Assembly (NCBI GenBank): GCA_004144935.1
Contig: SDZP01000016.1
Span: 1-20,421 of the forward strand
DNA length: 20,421 nt
Direction: 5' to 3'
From: Caulobacteraceae bacterium
GTDB taxonomy: Bacteria; Pseudomonadota; Alphaproteobacteria; Caulobacterales; Caulobacteraceae
Part shown: piece after piece, positions 20,413 to 20,421 of the stretch
Layout: every line of letters starts with the position of its first letter
Numbering within the stretch: position 1 is the stretch's first letter
Notes under the pieces: generated by a model
The model's database searches: none
The model's input: only the letters and a program-made list of their open reading frames with translations
Told to the model about the DNA's origin: nothing
Made by a program: the position numbers and the translations under genes

Positions 20413-20421
20413 CTTCAGAGG

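Noticed and set aside
1..20421. CRISPR array, prophage, insertion sequence or toxin-antitoxin pair
   Set aside because: No regularly spaced direct repeats, transposase, integrase, phage structural genes or small paired toxin genes were seen on either strand.

Overview
The window is GC-rich and almost fully coding, and it looks chromosomal from an alphaproteobacterium, most likely the Caulobacteraceae (Caulobacter, Phenylobacterium or Brevundimonas type). The reasons are a CpdR-type response regulator with the phospho-Asp at residue 51, promoters matching the Caulobacter housekeeping pattern TTGACGS-N10-14-GCTANAWC, frequent TTG/GTG starts backed by good Shine-Dalgarno sites, and tandem bacterial 'extensin' genes. 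The genus is inferred, not proven. I see no prophage, insertion sequence, CRISPR array or plasmid function.

Layout. 1-502 (-): start of an MFS transporter. 583-2146 (+): two tandem extensin-family LAS-type putative metallopeptidases. 2264-4223 (+): a GH29 alpha-L-fucosidase lacking the usual C-terminal region, then an SDR oxidoreductase with a perfect operator-like palindrome before it. 4238-4309: two inverted REP-like hairpins between convergent genes. 4318-5991: divergent YbdL-like aminotransferase and GNAT acetyltransferase. 6054-7246 (-): RcnB-like Arg/Asp-repeat exported protein and a DUF938 methyltransferase-like protein. 7361-9684 (+): a two-gene OpuC-type osmolyte ABC importer with permease and binding protein fused. 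9686-9850: an inverted repeat pair around the typA terminator. 9864-11696 (-): TypA/BipA. 12125-13036 (-): N-formylglutamate amidohydrolase. 13185-13544 (+): cpdR, then tRNA-Val(GAC). 13994-14401 (+): XRE regulator. 14614-17034 (+): MHYT-PAS-GGDEF-EAL cyclic-di-GMP enzyme. 17096-17500 (+): DUF2147 protein. 17525-19078 (-): HerA-like DUF853 ATPase. 19197-20348 (+): AI-2E family transporter.

The most interesting part is the protein-free stretch 11697-12124. It holds a short + strand RNA unit: a promoter CTTGAG-N17-CTACTT, about 85-90 transcribed bases, and a strong intrinsic terminator with eight Ts. The RNA carries the CU-rich core TTTCCTCCCT in a small hairpin loop. This is the hallmark I associate with the alphaproteobacterial MmgR/alpha-r8 sRNA family, which limits polyhydroxybutyrate (PHB) storage in Sinorhizobium. 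The identical 11-mer TGTGCGCCGCA, a TGC-N3-GCA dyad like PhaR/AniA sites, occurs four times in 250 bp in alternating orientation, and one copy lies exactly between the -35 and -10 of this promoter. I infer a PHB-responsive sRNA switch.

CpdR (ClpXP adaptor control), the cyclic-di-GMP enzyme behind a possible sigma-54 promoter, and the XRE regulator suggest a neighbourhood rich in cell-cycle and lifestyle control. The remaining genes are mostly unrelated housekeeping or metabolic units.
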